64,000 nt of DNA from Galeruca laticollis (Eukaryota; Arthropoda; Insecta; Coleoptera; Chrysomelidae). The stretch covers positions 62,884,551 to 62,948,550 of the forward strand of contig OY998180.1 of NCBI GenBank assembly GCA_963921935.1. The letters run 5' to 3'. Positions 58,728-64,000 of this stretch are shown here, in pieces. Below the pieces are notes generated by a model. That model worked only from the letters and a program-made list of their open reading frames with translations, was not told the DNA's origin and made no database searches. The translations under genes were made by a program, and so were the position numbers. Position 1 is the stretch's first letter, and each line of letters opens with the position of its first letter.

Positions 58728-60850
58728 ATCATAACATTTCTAGAAATACGACATATACAAAAATCTAATAATTCTAGTGAAGAGTCATTTGAGTATAGTG
58801 TTTCTTATTATATTCACAGAGTCTTTTCCAAAGTCGAAGAACTACAGCTCATTGCCCATCTACAAAATAATGCTCGGTTACATCATGCTTTAACCATGCC
58901 TGAACTTCGAACATTGGCATATCAGTATGCCAAGGCAAACAACAAAAGGTACCAGATACTTTGGATTAAAATAAACAGGCTGGAAAATCGTGGCTGAGAG
59001 GATTTCGGAAAACATATAGCCGTAACCGGAAACCACTAGTCTTGCGATGTCTACAGGCTTCAACAAAATAACTGTGGCAAGGTTTTTTAAAAATTATACT
59101 ATGGTTTTAAAATGATAACTATTCCCCGAGGCCAGAATATGTAATTGTGATGAAACGAGAATCAGTACAGTTCATAACCCACTCAAAGTGTTTGCTACAA
59201 AAGGAGTGAAACAAATTGGTAGCATGACCTCGGGAGAACGTGGAGTAAATGTGTCGATGATTGCTACAGTGAATGCCACTGGAAACAGCGTACTCCTGAT
59301 ATGCTCATATTTCCCCGAGTAAATATTAAAGATGAGGAAAGAAGCGACTCCACGAGCAATTGGCGCGGCCGCACTCTCAGGTTGATCAAACGAAGTTTTA
59401 TTTTTCAAATGTTTGGAACACGTTAAGCCAACTATTGAAGATAAGGTGATTCTAAAACTGGATAACCAAGAGAGCCACGTATCCATACCTGCTATTGCAA
59501 AGAAGTTGGAATAATTTTACTTACGTTTCATTCCCATACTAGTCATGAAATGTAACCGCTTGATACGACAGTGTTCGATCCATTTGAAACTTACTAAAAC
59601 GCAGGAGATATTCAATGGATGGTAACTCCAGGAAATTGTGGAAAACTTTTAAGCATATTTGAGATTGCTCAAATGGTGGGATATGCGTACTTGCTGAGTT
59701 TTACACCAAAAAATATAATAAACGGGTTTAAAGTTATCAGGGATTGTGACACTGAACGAAAATATATTCGAAAACAATGAGTTCGCACCCTCAAATTTAG
59801 CTGACCGTCCGTTTTAGACACCTTTGATACGCAAAATGTGAACCCTCTCGTATCCGTCTCAACTTGCGCTGAGACGGATCTGAGTAATTCAATGGAAACT
59901 GTAATGTCAGAAGTACTAAAACCATTTCCCAAGTCGCAGGCAAAAAAACGTGGAGAAAATGTAAGCCCAAAGGGGCATCTCGGATTTGGAATGATACTCC
60001 TAAGAAATATGAAAGTGTGCAAAACAGAATTTGGAATCAGAAAAGAAAGAAGAATAAAAAAAAGGGAAAACAGTCGAAGTTGTTAAAGTATTTTCAGACT
60101 ATTAGTCCGTCAGATCTGATTTTTCCTATTCTGATTTATTAGATGTTCTATCTAATTCAGGCGACATTTGTTTATCGGATGAAATAGAAGCTCAGCAACC
60201 AGAACAACAATTGGAAAATGAATTTATTAACGATGAAGATTTTATTCTAATAAGAATAACCGGAAAAAGTATTTGAATTATTATGTGGCGAAGTAATTTC
60301 TAAAGAGCATGATGACTTTAATGTTTTATATTTAAAAACGACCATTTTCAAACAAATTTGTGCCTAAAGAATCTTCTACAGTTTATGCTGTATCAATGGG
60401 AGATATAGTGTTGAAGTTACCACCACCAATGACGCTGTTGGAATCAACTTTCCTGTAGATTTTCGTGGTTATAATGTTTAATAAACGAATATTGCCAAAT
60501 AAATGTTTTACACAACAACTCACCAATATTACTTTTGCGTTAACTTGTTGGTTTTTGTGTTTCCAATACCTTTTTAAACTTTTCATTGCATAATCTTAAA
60601 TTGCCCATGGGGTGGCTCAAGGTACATCACTCTATGGGTCAAGGTACAATGTGATTCTGTTTCTTGAGTAATTGTTTGAAATGTCTTAAATTGTTTTGTG
60701 TAAATGTTCGTAATGATAATAACAATAGTAATTTGATTATATATACTCTGTAATTGGTACCTTGCACAAAAAAAGTGAATATAATTTCAGTTGCTAATTA
60801 CAGGCAATTAAAAATTATTATCAAGGTACACCAGTCTCCCCTACAAACTT
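58728..60850 (+). pseudogene. Pogo transposon 2, CENP-B domain, DDE core and right end
   Basis: 58815-58995 reads FSKVEELQLIAHLQNNARLH and MPELRTLAYQYAKANNKRYQ (CENP-B-like DNA-binding domain). Then 59145-59330: NCDETRISTVHNPLKVFATK (first Asp) and VKQIGSMTSGERGVNVSMIA; 59380-59510: SNEVLFFKCLEHVKPTIEDK, ILKLDNQESHVSIPAIAKK (second Asp); and 59690-59930: LNENIFENNEFAPSNLADRP. The third acidic region is degraded. Many stops and frame changes. The right end is marked by CAAGGTAC motifs (60618, 60642, 60825) and GTACCTTGCAC (60761). 60091-60600 holds a further Ser/Asp/Glu-rich decayed tail. Same orientation as the left piece. Confidence 0.8.
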
Positions 60851-61309
60851 GTCACAGTCTGATAAGTCGACGCGGGTAATCACATTGTTTTGGCACATTT
60901 TTTGTATTTCTTGTGCATTTAAATGTCCCAATCATCATGCCATGTTTGAAGGTCCAATTTTTGTACTATATTACACACTGGATTTTGAATGGTTTTCACT
61001 TTTAACTCGTATGAGTCATAACGGTAAATTTAAGTATTTTTACTCTTATCCAACAAAATATAAAAGAAACATAATATTTAGCTGAAAATTATTATTGGAA
61101 AAATGGAATTTGTCTAAACTAGTACTAGTACTAGTCGTGCCGGTTATAACGTAGGAAAAAAGAGTCCAGGTATAGCATTCTTGAGATTTTTGTTAAAATA
61201 CTTTTCATTCATCAGTTCCGATACCATTTCTTGTCGCCAAAATCACTTTATTGTAAAATTAGTTTTGCGAGTTAAAGATTGTGCGTTTATAATTTTTTTA
61301 TTAAATGTT
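60851..61309. other. Unassigned spacer
   Basis: A 78-codon frame (60849-61085) shows no recognisable domain. An ACTAGTACTAGTACTAGT mini-repeat lies at about 61118-61135. Confidence 0.4.
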
Positions 61310-61311
61310 GT

Positions 61312-61812
61312 TTACAGTTCAACAAAGAACTGAAATTATTCTAATTTATGGGGAATGTGGAAGATGGTGAGCTGTAGTTAAATTTGCTTAAATGAATAAT
61401 AGATCCCTTTATACAAACTTGTTTGGAAAATCGAATTGATGCGGCTGGTAGCATGATCTTGCAAGAAGATCTAATTCACTTCCAACATGATAGAGCTTCA
61501 ACACATTACTTTCTTCCAGTCAGACAGTGGCTAAATGAAAGATTTCCTGGAATATGGATTGGTTGAAGAGGAGCAATAGAATGGCTACCACGATCGCCGT
61601 ACTTAGTCTCTAGATTTATATCTATGGGATCATCTAAAATCGATTGTTTATGAAACACGGCCTCGAGATTTGGAATATTTGAGGAGCAGAATAACAGCTG
61701 CGTGTAGAGAGCTTCGGGCAGAAGTTTTTTGAAATTTTAGAAAGGAGTTTAAGAGCAGAGTGTATCACTGTTTAGAAAATAATGGACAAGATTTCGAAAA
61801 TTTAAAAAAATA
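61312..61812 (+). pseudogene. Mariner-like transposase with large internal deletion
   Basis: 61312-61380 reads FTVQQRTEIILIYGECGRW, the N-terminal helix-turn-helix of a mariner-like family common in insects. It is followed within about 30 bp by the C-terminal half: NRIDAAGSMILQEDLIHFQH then DRASTHYFLPVRQWLNERFP (second catalytic Asp in FQHDRAS), a stop, IEWLPRSPYLVS where the third Asp of SPDL is replaced by Tyr, and HCLENNGQDFENLKK at the end. The middle, with the first catalytic Asp, is missing. An inactive deletion derivative. Confidence 0.82.
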
Positions 61813-62979
61813 AGTTACTTTTTAATAATTTTTTATGTTTTATGGCAAAACACTTGATACACAAATATCTTCACAGTTTTACTCGACTTATCCAAAGGTA
61901 CTAAAGAGAAAGATCAAGTATTTGCTATTTTCAAAAATGTAGTTAAACGACCTTTAAAATAAGGTATCACTCAATCTTTATTTCCAATTAAAATTTTCGG
62001 GATTGTATTCGCCCCTGCTGGTGGTTTGATGTAATTTAATTGAAAATCAGCCTATAAACTGCCCCCCTTAAAAATTAGTGTGACGTAGCTTCCCAATTAG
62101 TTGTCTTGGTCGATATATCGGTAACCACGATATTTCACTGGAGAATGTAAAATCCCTGGCGCTACCGGAGATTCATTTCTCGCAGATGCGGTGATCGGTG
62201 ATTCAGTTTCAACCAAATACTACAATATCGGCATCATCGATCATCGACTCTAGCATTGGAAGACCGCGCCGATCGAAAATCGATATAAAATATCATTATT
62301 TACCAATATTAGGTAGAAGAAAAACGGTGGCTTAAGCCGATATGATATTATAGGTATTTGGAATATAGACTTTTGCTTTTTCAGAATGAGAAGGCGGCAA
62401 TTGGTATAGATAATATAAGTATATTAATGATACAAACATGCCGCCCGACCCGATACGGATAAGGGCAAACGTGCCTATTTTTTGTGAATTATTTTGTGCC
62501 TTTCGAAGAGAAATATTAAGATAAATTTGGTGAACGCCTTAACAGTCATAAGATGAGATAAATGCTTTTATTTTATATAGGAAATAGGAAGAGAGAGGGA
62601 GAGAGAGATAAAGAAAGGGAGAGAGAGAGAGAAAGAGAGATATCGCTTAATATAACGGGGTTTGCTGGTTCAAATTTAAAAGTTCTTTGTTATAACTAAG
62701 TTCGCATCAAAGATAGTGTCAATATAATTTATTATTAATGAAAGGAGCTGAAATTATTCACCAAACTGTATTAACGGTTGGCTTGTCTTATTTTCATTTA
62801 ATGTATTTATGAAATGTAAAGTCTGAAAATTCTGAATTTCAGACGCATTTTGACGTGCTAACAGTTGGTAAAGAGGTTTAATCGAGTCGTGCCTTATAGG
62901 AAGTGCCGACTTTCAAAAGAAACAAAAAAGAAGACCAACTTGTTCATGGAATGAAGGTATTTCTCCGCAGAATCAATAA
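61813..62979. other. Unassigned interval with a (GA)n tract
   Basis: A purine tract of GAGAGA units with AAAG interruptions spans about 62588-62641. 62130-62330 is locally richer in CG and GATC/ATCG words, but no gene or structure is recognised. Confidence 0.45.
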
Positions 62980-63449
62980 TGTAATCTTTTTCTTATTTAT
63001 TAAAACAATAAACGGGTGGGAGAAATTTCAAACACTCGGTATGGCTACTTACTAATTTATTTAAACACTAACTCCCTAATCACTAACACTTAATTTATAT
63101 ATACAGTATATTCACTTAGACTAATTTATATAAACAGTTCACTTATTTATATTCACTAATTTATTTGTTTATCTCACGATGTCAAATTATCAACTTACTA
63201 ACTCTTCCTGATCAGTCCCCTTATATACTAGTGCCTTTTGTACTAGAGAATTCCGGGCTGTGACTTATACACACAAATAATTTTTCTGGCCTTTTCTTGA
63301 TAACTCTGGTCACAAAAACCAGTTCTAGATAAGATCGTCTCAATCGTAAACAGTTTTTTATAACTGCGTATCCGCCATAATTTTAACTATTATATCTGGC
63401 TTAGACAGGGTCGGTTTTAGGGACTATACCAGTGTGCTGTTTCGTAACA
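62980..63449 (-). repeat. Gypsy-type 3' LTR
   Basis: Minus strand starts TGTTACGAAACAGC directly after a polypurine tract and ends AAAGATTACA (TG...CA). Internal order fits an LTR: TATA box CTAGTATATAAGGGGAC (about 63230), initiator-like CTGATCAGG, polyadenylation signal AATAAA (about 62998) near the end. About 470 bp. The 5' LTR lies beyond the window, so ends are inferred from motifs. Confidence 0.7.
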
Positions 63450-63465
63450 TTACCCCCTCCTTAAA
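63450..63465 (-). promoter_or_regulatory. Polypurine tract of the Gypsy-type element
   Basis: Minus strand AAGGAGGGGGTAA immediately upstream of the LTR start TGTTACG, the expected site for plus-strand DNA priming. Confidence 0.7.
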
Positions 63466-64000
63466 TGGATGTTCCTCCTGGAACTTTTGTGTAGCCGAGA
63501 CTGGATGTTTGAATCGGCAACTGGTCCCATTTCTACACTTTCCGATCTTATGGAAATATCTTAGACATAGCCAGTTTCTTCACGTTGGATTCCAACACAT
63601 GGTCTCGGAGGTTTCGAAGTGCTTCCCACACATCGCGGTAGGTAGATCGATCTTGGAATTCATTTTTAGTTACCACGTAGAAGACGTACCTGGAATTATA
63701 ATCCAGTTTCAGTGTCTTGCCAGGGGCTGGAATCTGGTCGTCAAGTTTTTCTAATTGCCCGAACTTCTTTCGAAAGACGGTTGCCAACCCTCATGCGTTC
63801 TTGATACGGGCGGGGATGCCAGTGAATAATCTTCCGGGAGAGTGAACAAATCTTGTTGTTGATCCGAAGTGACTCCATATCTAGCTTTCCCGGTACCGCC
63901 ATACGCGCCCATAAATTCATCGAAGGTGGGGTCAGACACATCTCGAATAAGGTGTACTCCTTCCTCTATGTCATGGTCTCCTTCGAATGGCGCTAGTCGG
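63466..64000 (-). pseudogene. Macro-domain-like ORF with CCCH finger at the 3' end of a Gypsy-type element (partial)
   Basis: From the window edge inward, the minus strand reads RLAPFEGDHDIEEGVHLIRD, VSDPTFDEFMGAYGGTGKAR, YGVTSDQQQDLFTLPEDYSL. After a frame change it continues GLATVFRKKFGQLEKLDD, RYVFYVVTKNEFQDRSTYRD and VWEALRNLRDHVLESNVKKL, the pattern of a macro (ADP-ribose-binding) domain of the OARD1-like type (HC...GLA--F+KKFG, Y-LVTK, L--L). The domain is cut after LAMSKI and rejoins at KCRNGTSCRFKHP, a CCCH-type zinc finger, so the distal half is deleted. The first part overlaps element polyprotein sequence. Macro domains bind or hydrolyse ADP-ribose; a role in the retroelement is not known to me. 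Broken by a stop and frame changes. Confidence 0.6.

Overview
The window looks like AT-rich, repeat-dominated nuclear DNA from an arthropod, most likely an insect. Evidence: insect-style relics of many transposon superfamilies (MULE, PIF/Harbinger, pogo/Tigger, Tc1/mariner, piggyBac, Polinton, Penelope-like, Jockey-type LINE, Copia, BEL/Pao, Gypsy), spliceosomal introns inside transposases, long (TA)n arrays, and primer-binding-like sites resembling the 3' end of insect tRNA-Lys(CTT). I see no host protein gene, tRNA, rRNA, bacterial operon or CRISPR array. The species cannot be named from the sequence alone.

Layout. 1-8.2 kb: decayed MULE transposase, a tandemly duplicated Harbinger exon, a Jockey-like reverse transcriptase relic and a minus-strand hammerhead ribozyme motif. 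8.2-15.2 kb: a CpG-rich LTR with leader, then element A, a 5.5-kb LTR element with about 1.87-kb LTRs that carries only a coiled-coil gag-like gene, inserted in a (TA)n array. 15-23.9 kb: mostly unassigned sequence, a dispersed repeat and a broken CACTA-like transposase. 23.9-27.4 kb: a miniature Polinton whose two inverted repeats both carry the end of the DNA polymerase gene. 27.5-38.4 kb: a foldback structure with arms built of a ~172-bp tandem unit; inside are an intron-containing Tc1/IS630-type transposase and a 7-bp microsatellite nearly 600 bp long. 39.9-49.2 kb: a pogo transposase gene split by a ~7.7-kb insertion that holds element B (intact relative of the element A gene, different LTRs), a Penelope-like element with a hammerhead motif, and (TA)n arrays. 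50.2-53.5 kb: a Copia relic interrupted by a nearly complete piggyBac with TTAA duplications. 53.8-60.8 kb: a second pogo interrupted by an antisense BEL/Pao element. 61.3-64 kb: a deleted mariner and the 3' end of a Gypsy-type element with a macro-domain-like ORF, polypurine tract and LTR.

How it works together: there is no pathway here. The region is a nest of insertions, and the order can be read locally: piggyBac after Copia, BEL after pogo-2, element B plus PLE after pogo-1. Many junctions coincide with (TA)n arrays. The most unusual parts are the gag-only LTR elements A and B with repeated primer-binding-like motifs, the three hammerhead motifs, the tandem-armed foldback, and the Polinton with two copies of one end.
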